Shown: piece after piece, positions 34,708-34,811 of the stretch
Position numbering within the stretch: the stretch's first letter is position 1
Layout: each line of letters opens with the position of its first letter
NCBI RefSeq assembly: GCF_001686925.1
Contig: NZ_LVEN01000007.1
Coordinates: forward strand, 1-34,811
DNA length: 34,811 nucleotides
Direction: 5' to 3'
Source: Flavobacterium piscis
GTDB lineage: Bacteria; Bacteroidota; Bacteroidia; Flavobacteriales; Flavobacteriaceae
Notes under the pieces: generated by a model
The model's input: only the letters and a program-made list of their open reading frames with translations
Databases searched by the model: none
Told to the model about the DNA's origin: nothing
Made by a program: the position numbers and the translations under genes

Positions 34708-34811
34708 CCGCTTTGAGAAACAAGCGATATTGAAAAAGAAACACGTTCGTAGACATATTGAATTGACAGCCGTTTTAACAGAGATGTTAAAACAAAAGAA
34801 TAAGAGTAATG
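34708..34811 (+). other. Leader of a 16S rRNA operon (mature rRNA lies beyond the window)
   Basis: The sequence has the look of a flavobacterial rRNA leader, with GACATATTGAATTGACAGCC at 34752-34771. A perfect 9-bp hairpin follows: GTTTTAACA (34772-34780), loop GAGA, TGTTAAAAC (34785-34793). No mature 16S start (GAGTTTGAT) is reached before the right edge. The hairpin may serve antitermination or processing; this is inferred from position. Confidence 0.65.

Noticed and set aside
34708..34811. 16S rRNA gene inside the window
   Set aside because: Only the leader is present; the mature start is not reached before the right edge.

Overview
The window reads as chromosomal DNA of a Flavobacterium-like member of the Bacteroidota. 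It is AT-rich. Genes lack clear Shine-Dalgarno sequences, and many starts sit just downstream of the Bacteroidota -7 promoter element TAnnTTTG. One secreted enzyme carries a type IX secretion C-terminal sorting domain. Intergenic spaces hold foldback repeats and copies of an element that resembles the Flavo-1 structured RNA. The assignment rests on these features and on protein style, not on a database search.

Layout. (1) 1-3.8 kb, plus strand: a RecD-like helicase, a YgiD-type extradiol dioxygenase and KdsB, separated by palindromic repeats. (2) 3.8-15.3 kb, almost all minus strand: a fused E1 alpha/beta 2-oxoacid dehydrogenase, a large exported M1-peptidase-like protein that lacks the zinc motif, a LOG-family protein, a cupin, an exported TonB-C-like protein and UvrA. 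A 470-bp nested foldback ends 5 bp from the uvrA stop codon. (3) 15.4-18.3 kb: a small accessory cluster with a WYL-domain regulator, two small membrane proteins, an EcsC-family protein and a tandem zinc-ribbon protein. (4) 18.5-26.5 kb, minus strand: a LytS/LytT-type two-component pair with overlapping genes, a ClC channel with CBS domains, gamma-glutamyltranspeptidase and an AcpH-like protein. (5) 26.8-33.8 kb: phosphoglucosamine mutase, a GH128-like secreted glucanase, a lipid A acyltransferase, a rhomboid protease, a SIMPL protein and an MFS transporter. (6) 33.8-34.8 kb: no protein gene; a Flavo-1-like copy, then three tandem rRNA-type promoters and a 16S leader. The rRNA operon itself starts beyond the right edge.

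Most of the window is housekeeping: envelope biogenesis (KdsB, GlmM, LpxL-like), repair (UvrA, helicase) and transport. The best candidate for an undescribed system is the cluster at 15.4-18.3 kb. A 17-bp palindrome, CTG-N-CA-N5-TG-N-CAG, occurs three times. One copy lies before the WYL regulator, one before the divergent small-protein pair and one before the EcsC gene. Each copy ends exactly 10 bp upstream of a -7-like element in the matching orientation. This predicts a small regulon controlled by the WYL protein, with membrane-associated products of unknown function.
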